DNA of 64,000 nucleotides. Origin: Candidatus Gastranaerophilales bacterium. Lineage in GTDB: Bacteria; Cyanobacteriota; Vampirovibrionia; Gastranaerophilales; Gastranaerophilaceae. Location: assembly GCA_944325005.1 (NCBI GenBank), contig CALUYO010000003.1, positions 56,615-120,614 on the forward strand, given 5' to 3'. Numbering within the stretch: position 1 is the stretch's first letter; every line of letters starts with the position of its first letter. Positions 57,098 through 64,000 of this stretch are shown piece after piece. A model generated the notes under the pieces. The model was not told the DNA's origin. It was given only the letters and a program-made list of their open reading frames with translations, and made no database searches. The translations under genes and the position numbers were made by a program.

Positions 57098-57924
57098 TTA
57101 AGAGCCTCCGAAAGCTTTCCGAAAGTCTCTATTGAGAGTTTTTCGCCTCTTACATTTTCATCCAACCCGAGTTTAGATAGTGCATTTTGAATTTTTTCTT
57201 TTGAAAAACCTGCTGATAAAAGACAATTTTTAATATTTTTTCTGCGCTGTGCAAAACCGGCTTTTACAGTTTTTCTAAAATGTGCATAGTCAGTTAAATC
57301 GAGGAGAGGTTTTTCTCTTACTTTTAATTTGACAAGTGCGGAATTAACTTTCGGAGCAGGATAAAATGATCTTCTGCCGACAAGTTTCATAATTTGAACA
57401 TCGGCCCAGAATTGTGATAAAATTGTTAAAAGTCCGTATTGTTTGCCTGACGAATTTTCATCTGCAGCCATTCTTCTTGCAACTTCTTCCTGAACCATAA
57501 GCAGAATATCTGTAATTTTGTTTCTGTTTTTATTGTTTAAATCGTCAACTTCTCCGAGAAGATGAGCAATAATAGGACTGGTTATATAATAAGGAATATT
57601 TGCAACAACCTTAACTTTACCATCACATAGCTCTGACAAATCCTGTTTCAAAATATCATTGTGTATAATTTCAAGGTTAGGTGCATTAAGTTTTTCAAGT
57701 TCTTTTATTGCTTCTTCGTCAAGTTCAATTGCAATAACTTTTCCGGCATGCTTAACCAGCTGCTCTGTCACAAAACCTACACCAGGTCCGATTTCAATTA
57801 CTATATCATCAGGTTTTATATCTGCAAAATCAATAATATCAGCAATTGTTTGAGCGTCAATTAAAAAATTTTGGCCCAGCCGTTTTTTTGTTCTAAAGTA
57901 TTTTGCCCGTTCGAAGTAGTTCAT
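57094..57924 (-). CDS. rsmA: 16S rRNA (adenine1518/1519-N6)-dimethyltransferase
   Basis: 276 residues from the ATG at 57924 (MNYFERAKYFRTKKRLGQNF); a TTG at 57966 would add 14 residues that look non-coding. The motifs are RLGQNFLID, the SAM site VIEIGPGVGFVTEQLV, VIAIELDEEA, and catalytic VANIPYYITSPI. The C-terminal domain (RRSFYPAPKVNSALVKL) is complete. It methylates two adenines in the 3' end of 16S rRNA and supports 30S assembly. It is divergent from gshA. Confidence 0.94.
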   Translation of the reverse strand: MNYFERAKYFRTKKRLGQNFLIDAQTIADIIDFADIKPDDIVIEIGPGVGFVTEQLVKHAGKVIAIELDEEAIKELEKLNAPNLEIIHNDILKQDLSELCDGKVKVVANIPYYITSPIIAHLLGEVDDLNNKNRNKITDILLMVQEEVARRMAADENSSGKQYGLLTILSQFWADVQIMKLVGRRSFYPAPKVNSALVKLKVREKPLLDLTDYAHFRKTVKAGFAQRRKNIKNCLLSAGFSKEKIQNALSKLGLDENVRGEKLSIETFGKLSEALK

Positions 57925-58014
57925 CTTATCTATAATAATACCACACACAGGTAAATGTTTTAACAAATGTTTTTTGTTAATTTTGTGGATGTTATAATTG
58001 GATAGGGGGTAAAT

Positions 58015-59340
58015 GTGGCAAACATTAAAACACAGGAAAAATTAGACAAAAAAGAGATTTTAAAATTATTTAAAAACGGTTGTAAGCCTGCCGGAGAACA
58101 TAAGATTGGAATTGAATATGAAAGGCTTCCGATTTTTTCGGTTACCTCCAAAGCTGCGGATTACTCTTCTGAATTCGGGGTATGTAATTTTTTGAGAAGT
58201 TTTGCCAGAGATGAAAACTGGGATTATATAACCGATGATTATAATATTATAGGTTTAAAGCAGGAGCATGACACTATTACACTTGAACCGGGCTGTCAGA
58301 TTGAACTGAGTATAAAGCCGGAGTTTACAATTGATGCTCTTAAAAATAAGATAGACGCGTTGGATAAACAAATGAAGCCTGTTTTAAACCGTTCATCCAT
58401 AAGTCTTTTAAATTATGGTGTTTCTCCTTTATCTACTCATAAATCAATAAACCTTATTCCTAAGAAACGCTATCATATAATGGCAAAGTATCTCTGGGGT
58501 ATTTTATCTGATGTTATGATGCGTGAAACAGCAGGAATTCAGTGCTGTATAGATTTTGAAAGTGAAGAAGATGCAATGAATAAATTTCGTGTTGCAAATA
58601 AACTTGTTCCTTTTATGACGGCCATGTTTGCAAATTCTCCGATACGCGGCGGGGTTGAAACGGGTTATAAAAGTTTCAGGGCATTGAGCTGGCTTAATAC
58701 GGATAATGACAGATGCGGATTTGTCGGTCAAATTGATGATAAATTTTCATTTGAGGAATATGTTGATTATGTTCTGGAATCTCCGATGATATTTATTAAC
58801 CGTGAATCAGGTGCAATTCCTGTCAATGGAAAAGTTAATTTTTCAGAGTTTATTGAGAACGGTTTTGAGGACTTTGATGCAAATTTGGATGATTTTAAGC
58901 TTCATGCAAATCTTTATTTTCCGGAAGTCCGCCTCCGCAACTTTGTAGAAATAAGAAATCATGATTGTGTTGGCAAAGGTTTACAGTATTCAATTCTTGC
59001 AATATATAAGGGGATTTTATATAATCATCAGGCTATGAGCGAAATTGAAGAACTATTTAAATCGTTTGAGTACAGAGATTTTTCTGAGTTAAGGTATAAT
59101 GTGCCGAAAAGTGCACTTAATGCCAGAATTGGAAAATTTTTCGTAAAAGATATTGCAAAAGAAATTTTATATATTGCGGAAAAATCTCTTATAGGAATGG
59201 ACACAGGAGAAGAGAAATATCTTGATGCAATTAAGGAATACACTTTAAGCGGGATAACTCCTGCTGATGTAATTATCCGTAACTGGAACGGGTTATGGAA
59301 CAGGGATATTAAAAAGCTGATAAAATACGTGAGCGGATAA
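58015..59340 (+). CDS. gshA: Glutamate-cysteine ligase (GCS2 family)
   Basis: 441 residues; GTG start with AGGGGGT upstream and an extended -10 TGTTATAAT at 57990-57998. Family motifs include HKIGIEYERLPIF, GLKQEHDTITLEPGCQIELS, METAGIQCCIDF-like MRETAGIQCCIDF and NSPIRGG. The GCS2 (plant/cyanobacterial/EgtA-like) type makes gamma-glutamylcysteine, the first step to glutathione or a related thiol. No gshB or ergothioneine genes are nearby. It converges on the structured intergenic segment. Confidence 0.88.
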   Translation: MANIKTQEKLDKKEILKLFKNGCKPAGEHKIGIEYERLPIFSVTSKAADYSSEFGVCNFLRSFARDENWDYITDDYNIIGLKQEHDTITLEPGCQIELSIKPEFTIDALKNKIDALDKQMKPVLNRSSISLLNYGVSPLSTHKSINLIPKKRYHIMAKYLWGILSDVMMRETAGIQCCIDFESEEDAMNKFRVANKLVPFMTAMFANSPIRGGVETGYKSFRALSWLNTDNDRCGFVGQIDDKFSFEEYVDYVLESPMIFINRESGAIPVNGKVNFSEFIENGFEDFDANLDDFKLHANLYFPEVRLRNFVEIRNHDCVGKGLQYSILAIYKGILYNHQAMSEIEELFKSFEYRDFSELRYNVPKSALNARIGKFFVKDIAKEILYIAEKSLIGMDTGEEKYLDAIKEYTLSGITPADVIIRNWNGLWNRDIKKLIKYVSG

Positions 59341-59341
59341 A

Positions 59342-59600
59342 AAGACACGGAATGCCTCTATATCTACACCCCGTGTCTTGTTTAACGATTACCCTCACCT
59401 GAGATTTGCGTCTATACGCTTCAGCCTGTATACTATCTCTCAGACATCACCCATCAGGTAACCGTCCGTATCCCGCCGCTTATTCCCCGGGAATTATGCA
59501 GATTATCACTATCATCTGCTTCGAATACACTGTAATAATACGATATTACAGCCCCGGGCCCGGAAATATCCCGGATGATCCGGCTTTGAGATACGAAATT
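59342..59600 (-). ncRNA. GC-rich, highly structured intergenic segment; candidate RNA
   Basis: This is 260 bp between convergent gshA and hsp20, visibly richer in G+C than its neighbours and without a plausible reading frame. It folds into many short helices: AAGACACGG/CCGTGTCTT (59342-59350, 59371-59379), GATTACC/GGTAACC (59387-59393, 59457-59463, one G-U), CTGAGA/TCTCAG, GCGT-CTAT-ACGC, GCAGAT/ATCTGC, CTGTAATA/TATTACAG (59530-59551) and CCGGA/TCCGG. On the minus strand the last helix is followed by TTTTTA, hence that strand is preferred. I could not match it to RNase P RNA, tmRNA, 6S, SRP RNA or a known riboswitch. Confidence 0.5.
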
Positions 59601-60083
59601 TTATTTTTCTTTAATTTCAAGTTTTCTTGGTTCTTTGTTTTCAGTTTGAACCTTTGGAATTGTTATTTTTAAAATTCCTTTATCATAAACTGCAGTGCTT
59701 TCATCTGTTTTTACGGGCTGGTCAAAGGAGATTGTTCTCTGGTATCTGCCATACCTGAATTCTGATGTATGATAGCGTTCATTTTTTGCTTTTTCTTCTT
59801 TTTCTTCCGCTTCTTCTTTAATTTCCGCGGAGATTGTCATAAAGTCATTGTCAAGTTCAACTTCTATATCATCTTTATTTACCCCCGGAAGCTGGACTTT
59901 TACTATGTAGTTTTTATCATTTTGTTTAACTTCTATTGCAGGACGCCAAATTGAAGTTTTTTTTATGTTTAGCGGATTTGCCATAGAATGTATGAGTAAT
60001 GTGTCGCGCAAAAAATTATTTAATTCGTTGTGTATACTGTCAAAATAAAGTTCAGGCTCGCGGATTATCAAGTCGTGTTTCAT
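59601..60083 (-). CDS. Small heat shock protein (Hsp20)
   Basis: 160 residues from the ATG at 60083, chosen because AAAGGAG lies just upstream; an ATG at 60137 lacks one. The alpha-crystallin domain spans about 45-145: PAIEVKQNDKNYIVKVQLPG, DIEVELDNDFMTISAE, YGRYQRTISFDQPV and the A/V-YDKGILKITIPK strand. The C-terminal I-x-I-like IPKV follows. The insert EEAEEKEEKAKNE is unusually charged. It acts as an ATP-independent holdase. No CIRCE element was seen upstream. Confidence 0.92.
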   Translation of the reverse strand: MKHDLIIREPELYFDSIHNELNNFLRDTLLIHSMANPLNIKKTSIWRPAIEVKQNDKNYIVKVQLPGVNKDDIEVELDNDFMTISAEIKEEAEEKEEKAKNERYHTSEFRYGRYQRTISFDQPVKTDESTAVYDKGILKITIPKVQTENKEPRKLEIKEK

Positions 60084-60232
60084 ATTTACTCCTTTCGCAT
60101 TTTCAGAATAAACTTTTTTAAAACTGTTTTCATTCAACTTTTTACCGATTAATTATTCTGTTTATATATACTTTTGTGCAATAGAACAAAGGGTTGTTTA
60201 GGTCATAATAATCTTGGGGAGGCAGGAATATA

Positions 60233-61258
60233 ATGACAATAAAGATGTTGGTATTTGATTACAGGGACAGCGAAAAAAATTTTTTCGGGACTAATGAACT
60301 GGAAAACTTTGAGATAACCTTTTATTCTGAGAGCCTTAATGATGAAACAATTAATGATATTTCAAAAGATGATTTAGATAATGCAATGGTTATAAGTGTG
60401 TTTGTAAATTCCGAGGTTACTGAGAATGTAATAAACAGTTTTAAAAATCTACGTATTATATCAACCCGTTCAACCGGGGCAAATCATATAAACAAACTGG
60501 CAGCTGCGGAGAAAAATATTGCGGTCGTTAATGTTGAAGCTTACGGGTCTGGTTCGGTAGCCCAGTATACATTTGGATTAATTCTTGCCCTTGTACGGTC
60601 TATAATACCTGCATCCGAGCATATTAAAGAGGCAAATGAAAATTGTGCAAATTATGTCGGACGTGATATTTCCAAACTGACACTCGGTGTTGTCGGTACG
60701 GGTAATATAGGATCAGCGGTTTGTAAAATTGCACATGCATTCGGGATGAAGATTTTAGCTTATGACTTATTTGAAAAAAATGAATTAGCTGCTAAATTTA
60801 ATATTACATATACGAATTTCAACACACTACTGAGGGAGTCTGATATTATAACTTTGCATCTGCCTTATACCGGAACAAATTATCATATGTTTGCAGCAGA
60901 ACAATTTAATATCATGAAAAATACTGCTTATATTATAAACACTTCGAGAGGCGAAATAGTATCTACACAGGATTTGTATGATGCCTTATTAAGCGGAAAA
61001 ATAAAGGGGGCGGCTTTAGATGTTGTAATGTGTAAGGATGTAAGTTTTAAATGCAGTCAATTGTCGCAAAAAATAAATTATAGTTTTGCTTGCTTGCAGG
61101 AGGCAAAGATTATTCATGAACTTGTAAAGCTTCCTAATGTTATTGTAACTCCGCATATAGCTTATGATACTCAGGATGCAGTTGATTATATACTACGAAT
61201 GACATTTATAGCAATTATTGATATAATTCAGGGCGGAACATCTTACAGAGTTTATTAA
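60233..61258 (+). CDS. D-2-hydroxyacid dehydrogenase-like protein, catalytic Glu replaced
   Basis: 341 residues with GGGGAGG before the ATG. The NAD-binding domain has GVVGTGNIGSAVCKIAHAFG. Substrate and catalytic elements include RSTGANHI, the Arg in NTSRGEIV and the His in TPHIAYDT. The family's Glu normally follows LDV-x (LDV-x-E); here the sequence is ALDVVMCKD, with Met in its place. A roughly 25-residue stretch follows before NVIVTPH, as in D-lactate dehydrogenase relatives. Activity may be altered or lost. It converges on ubiE/menG with a 3 bp gap. Confidence 0.85.
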   Translation: MTIKMLVFDYRDSEKNFFGTNELENFEITFYSESLNDETINDISKDDLDNAMVISVFVNSEVTENVINSFKNLRIISTRSTGANHINKLAAAEKNIAVVNVEAYGSGSVAQYTFGLILALVRSIIPASEHIKEANENCANYVGRDISKLTLGVVGTGNIGSAVCKIAHAFGMKILAYDLFEKNELAAKFNITYTNFNTLLRESDIITLHLPYTGTNYHMFAAEQFNIMKNTAYIINTSRGEIVSTQDLYDALLSGKIKGAALDVVMCKDVSFKCSQLSQKINYSFACLQEAKIIHELVKLPNVIVTPHIAYDTQDAVDYILRMTFIAIIDIIQGGTSYRVY

Positions 61259-61261
61259 TTC

Positions 61262-61948
61262 TTATTTTGTCATGGTTTGTGCTGAGATAACTCCGAAAAG
61301 ATAGTCATTACGTTTTTTGAATATAAAGCCTTTACTTTCAAAATCTTTTATCAAATCATCGGGCGAAGGGAAAGTTTGTTTTGATTTTATTAGATAATCA
61401 TAGGAAAAAGAATTTTCTGTAAACATTTTTGCCAGTATAGGTGTTGTTTTTTCATAAAGTTTACTCAGAAAATTTGGTTCCCCGAAATCAAGGTGTAGAA
61501 AACTGCCCTGTGGTTTAAGTATTCTGTATGCTTCTTCAACGGCTTTTTCTGCATTTGCAATATTTCTCAGCCCAAATCCCATTGTGACAATATCAAAAGA
61601 GTTATCTTCATAAGGAAGGTTTGTTACATCTCCCTGTAAATACCTTATTTTTCTCTCTGGATTTTTGCTCTTTGCAATTTTAAGCATTTCTTCGGAAAAA
61701 TCGATTCCTGTAACACACGCATCCGGTTGAAAATATTTTATAATTCTTGCTAAATCGCCTGTCCCGCAGCATAAATCAATAATATTGTCATGCGGTTTTA
61801 TGTTAAGACTTTTTATACTCCTGTATTTTACATAATAATGTGTCCCGAAAGACATTATATTGTTCATAAAGTCGTATTTTCGGGATATCATGTTAAACAT
61901 TACATGAATTGCCTCGGGAGTTTTGTCAACAGTATTTTTATCCGTCAT
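61262..61948 (-). CDS. ubiE: Quinone C-methyltransferase (UbiE/MenG)
   Basis: 228 residues. It has NMISRKYDFMNNIMSFGTHYYVK, the SAM site IIDLCCGTGDLA, GIDFSEEML, and FDIVTMGFGLRNI, all diagnostic of UbiE/MenG. It methylates demethylmenaquinone or a related quinone precursor. No other quinone genes are in the window; menaquinone is the likelier product in an anaerobe, but that is inference. Confidence 0.92.
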   Translation of the reverse strand: MTDKNTVDKTPEAIHVMFNMISRKYDFMNNIMSFGTHYYVKYRSIKSLNIKPHDNIIDLCCGTGDLARIIKYFQPDACVTGIDFSEEMLKIAKSKNPERKIRYLQGDVTNLPYEDNSFDIVTMGFGLRNIANAEKAVEEAYRILKPQGSFLHLDFGEPNFLSKLYEKTTPILAKMFTENSFSYDYLIKSKQTFPSPDDLIKDFESKGFIFKKRNDYLFGVISAQTMTK

Positions 61949-61962
61949 ATATTGTTACCTTT

Positions 61963-61990
61963 TTGCTTAAATCTAATCTTAACATATAAT
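61963..61990 (+). promoter_or_regulatory. Promoter with start site at the DUF4127 ATG
   Basis: TTGCTT (61963-61968), a 16 base spacer, TATAAT (61985-61990). The ATG at 61997 lies where transcription would begin, so the mRNA is predicted to be leaderless or nearly so. Confidence 0.5.
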
Positions 61991-61996
61991 AGGTTT

Positions 61997-63325
61997 ATGA
62001 ACATAGCTTTTGTACCTATAGATAACAGACCTGTATGTTATACCCTGCCGGAGCAGATTTGTGCAGCGGATGAGAGTATAAATTTGTTTATGCCCGAAAG
62101 GGAATGGCTCGGGGATTTAACAAAATATGCTGATACTGATAAAATTTTTGAATGGCTGAAAGATTTACCATCAGCAGATGCAGTTATTCTTCCGCTTGAT
62201 ACTGTGGCATACGGCGGGCTGATTTCTTCAAGACGTTGTGATAATACTTTTGAGCAAATAAAGAATAAAATCGAACAACTGAAAGATATTTTACGGGAAA
62301 AGCAAGCGCAAATTTATGCTTTTTCAAGTATTATGCGAATATCAAATAATAATATTAACGAGGAAGAAAAAGAATACTGGTCTGATTGGGGAAAAAAAAT
62401 TTTTGAATATTCTTATCAAACTCATAAAAACGGATGTCCGCCGAATTGCGATATTCCTGATGACATTTTGGCTGATTATCTTACAACAAGGAAAAGAAAT
62501 TTTGAGATGAATAAAATATATTTGAACTGGGGAAGTTTTTTTGACACTCTTGTTTTTTCAAAAGATGATTGTGCAGAATACGGATTTAATGTCAAAGAAG
62601 CTCGGGAACTTGAAAAGTTAGGCGGGTTTGTAAAAACCGGAGCTGATGAAATACCTTTAACACTTCTTGCGCGTTCAATTAAAGGAGAGTTGAAGGTTGC
62701 ACCTGTATTTCTCGAGTCGGAATATAAAAATTTAATTTCTAATTATGAAGATGTTTCAATCGAAAAATCGGTAAAAGGCCAGCTTGAACTTGCAGGATGC
62801 AGGATTTGTGAACCTGATGAGGCGGATATTTTGTTGTATGTTAATAATTTTAAGGGACATCAAGGTGAAATTGTAATGAAAGTTCAGACAGAGCCATTTG
62901 ACGGTCTCTGGGTAAAACCTGACAAACCTTATATGATTGCTGATGTGCGCTATGCTAACGGTGCTGATAATGCGTTTGTTGAAAAACTTTTTGAAACGGA
63001 TTTTGCGGATGATAATTTTTACGGCTATTGTGCATGGAACACTTCGGCAAATTCATTGGGGAGTTTGATTTGTGCCGCAAAGGTAAAATATTTTGCTAAA
63101 GATTATAATGATATGGCATTCAAAAAATTACAGGTAATACGTTTTCTTGACGATTGGGCTTATCAGGCTAATGTCCGCCAACAGCTGCAAAGTCCGGATG
63201 AATATGAAATTAAGAAAAAAATGAAGCCGTTTGAGGATAGAATTTTTGAAAAATTTGGCGTAAAATATAATATAAATTATAAATTCCCGTGGCATAGACT
63301 ATTTGAGGTAGAAGTTTGCATTTAA
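61997..63325 (+). CDS. DUF4127 family protein
   Basis: 442 residues from the ATG at 61997 (MNIAFVPIDNRPVCY), the conserved family start; the frame is open further upstream only because ubiE lies opposite. Family segments include FVPIDNRPVCYTLP, LPLDTVAYGGLISSRR, FSSIMRISNNN, GADEIPLTLLAR, IADVRYANGADNAFV and AWNTSANSLGSLI. DUF4127 proteins are cytoplasmic or secreted in different phyla; here there is no signal peptide. Function unknown. It overlaps mntP by 10 bp. Confidence 0.88.
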   Translation: MNIAFVPIDNRPVCYTLPEQICAADESINLFMPEREWLGDLTKYADTDKIFEWLKDLPSADAVILPLDTVAYGGLISSRRCDNTFEQIKNKIEQLKDILREKQAQIYAFSSIMRISNNNINEEEKEYWSDWGKKIFEYSYQTHKNGCPPNCDIPDDILADYLTTRKRNFEMNKIYLNWGSFFDTLVFSKDDCAEYGFNVKEARELEKLGGFVKTGADEIPLTLLARSIKGELKVAPVFLESEYKNLISNYEDVSIEKSVKGQLELAGCRICEPDEADILLYVNNFKGHQGEIVMKVQTEPFDGLWVKPDKPYMIADVRYANGADNAFVEKLFETDFADDNFYGYCAWNTSANSLGSLICAAKVKYFAKDYNDMAFKKLQVIRFLDDWAYQANVRQQLQSPDEYEIKKKMKPFEDRIFEKFGVKYNINYKFPWHRLFEVEVCI

Positions 63326-63858
63326 TAGAAATTTTACTTTTGGCTGTTGCATTAGGAGTTGACTGTCTAGTTGTTTCATTTTCACAAGGGTTGATTTTTA
63401 CTCATAATAGAGTAAAAAATTCTCTTGCACTTGCATTTACTATGGGGTTTGCACAGGGGATTATGCCATGCATCGGTTATTACTTTACTGAAACTGTAAG
63501 CAAATATATTGAACCTTTTGGCAATTGGCTGGTTTTTGCAATATTTTTTATTCTCGGTGTGAAATTTATTTACGAGGCTTTTACAGAAAAGGAAGAAAAT
63601 ATATGCTGTATAGGTTTAAAATGCCTGATAAGTATGGGTTTTGCAACAAGTATTGATGCTCTTGTATCCGGTGTAAGCCTGAGTTTAACTGAAGCTCCTT
63701 TATTATTTTCTATTTTGTTAATAGGTATTATGTCATTTTTAATGTCACTCATAGGTTTTTGGTCAGGTAATTTCTTTAAAAAAATTCCTTCAAAATACCT
63801 TGAAATTTTTGGCGGAGTAATTTTAATATTACTTGCGTTAAAAAGCATTTTTGTCTGA
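63316..63858 (+). CDS. mntP: Manganese efflux pump (MntP)
   Basis: 180 residues with six membrane helices; TTG start inside the DUF4127 gene, with GAGGTA upstream. The two inverted halves carry ALGVDCLVVSFSQGL and GFATSIDALVSGVSLSL; the Asp residues in LGVD and SID match the conserved metal-transport residues of MntP. It exports Mn2+ and related ions. No yybP-ykoY riboswitch is apparent; expression is tied to DUF4127. Confidence 0.9.
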   Translation: MHLIEILLLAVALGVDCLVVSFSQGLIFTHNRVKNSLALAFTMGFAQGIMPCIGYYFTETVSKYIEPFGNWLVFAIFFILGVKFIYEAFTEKEENICCIGLKCLISMGFATSIDALVSGVSLSLTEAPLLFSILLIGIMSFLMSLIGFWSGNFFKKIPSKYLEIFGGVILILLALKSIFV

Positions 63859-63862
63859 GAAG

Positions 63863-63881
63863 CATGCCCGAAACAGGCATG
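63863..63881 (+). terminator. Hairpin after mntP
   Basis: CATGCC (63863-63868) pairs with GGCATG (63876-63881) 5 bp after the stop codon. Only a mixed AT stretch follows, so termination would be weak. The remaining sequence to 64000 has several CATG strings and an inverted pair AAATCATG / CATGATTT, with no gene seen. Confidence 0.45.
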
Positions 63882-64000
63882 GATATTAAATCTTTTACAA
63901 TTCTTAATAAAATTCAAAATCATGAAAATCCATGGCATGAGCATGTTTGCATGATTTAAAATCTGAAAACCATGTGACAGCTTAATTTTTAGCATGATTG

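Noticed and set aside
59342..59600. Possible tmRNA, RNase P RNA or 6S RNA
   Set aside because: A GGGGCTGTAA string resembles the tmRNA 5' end, but no matching 3' end, CCA or T-loop is present. The conserved GAAAGTCCGGGC of RNase P RNA is absent, and the 6S-type large open bubble is not seen.
61790..61996. N-terminal extension of the DUF4127 protein
   Set aside because: The extra 69 codons are antisense to ubiE, and the family's conserved start (MNIAFVPIDNRP) is at 61997, directly after a promoter.
63570..63995. Minus-strand open frame of 141 codons at the window end
   Set aside because: Mostly antisense to mntP, no ribosome site, and no domain; mntP on the plus strand is unambiguous.

Overview
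This is a 64 kb, AT-rich, gene-dense window from a Gram-negative-type bacterium. It has a TolC-like outer-membrane channel, a LolA-like carrier, signal peptides ending in A-x-A, and surface proteins of the Pmp and filamentous-haemagglutinin type. Several features suggest a non-photosynthetic relative of cyanobacteria, such as the gut Melainabacteria / Gastranaerophilales: a GCS2-type glutamate-cysteine ligase, a BioY transporter coupled to rimI, an OmpR regulator resembling cyanobacterial RpaB, and small proteins with an N-terminal S-F-x-G-like motif ahead of their domain (positions 35981 and 52394). This assignment is an inference. No rRNA, tRNA, CRISPR array or transposase was seen.

Layout. 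1-10 kb: a truncated Pmp-like protein, DUF2971 and DUF4186 proteins, a large coiled-coil/repeat membrane protein, and a 4.7 kb filamentous adhesin. The adhesin carries a 714 bp Asp-Thr tract and ends in a PilZ (c-di-GMP-binding) domain. 10-20 kb: adenine deaminase, a TolC-like protein, a ferredoxin-nitroreductase, small secreted proteins, two HTH regulators (one beside a perfect 40 bp palindrome), an ABC-F protein and an acyltransferase. 20.2-33.2 kb: a two-armed type II polyketide/fatty-acid-like cluster with the gene content of aryl polyene (APE) clusters. It encodes ketosynthases, a ketoreductase, two dehydratase fusions, a chain-length factor, two acyl carrier proteins, an AMP-ligase, a thioesterase, a LolA-like protein, an MMPL exporter, a methyltransferase and two acyltransferases, followed by gph. 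33-40 kb: a DtxR-type regulator next to a probable metal-box promoter, ferritin, a ferritin-like protein and a beta-carbonic anhydrase. 40-51 kb: a family 39-type glycosyltransferase, a YkgJ-like Cys-cluster protein, a GGDEF/HD-GYP protein, an RpaB-like two-component pair, tadA and a diguanylate cyclase-like protein. 51-64 kb: rimI-bioY, an orphan OppD-type ATPase, a paralogue of the coiled-coil/repeat protein, rsmA-ispE, gshA, a GC-rich structured intergenic segment, hsp20, a D-2-hydroxyacid dehydrogenase-like protein, ubiE/menG, DUF4127 and mntP.

Main discovery. Two loci 24 kb apart (about 16.44-16.68 kb and 40.24-40.50 kb) look like members of one undescribed type I toxin-antitoxin-like family. 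Each has a strong promoter, an RNA starting AAGGGYAAGC, a leader helix around or next to a near-perfect Shine-Dalgarno sequence, a 21-24 residue hydrophobic peptide with an 11 bp imperfect hairpin inside its coding sequence, a 3' terminator hairpin, and a convergent TTGAAA...TATAAT promoter that would make an antisense RNA ending at the coding-sequence hairpin. The peptides do not resemble each other in sequence, but the architecture is the same.

Other themes: three c-di-GMP-linked genes (PilZ adhesin, GGDEF/HD-GYP, variant GGDEF), repeat-driven surface protein variation, and enzymes with altered key residues (ABC-F, amidohydrolase, 2-hydroxyacid dehydrogenase, GGDEF).
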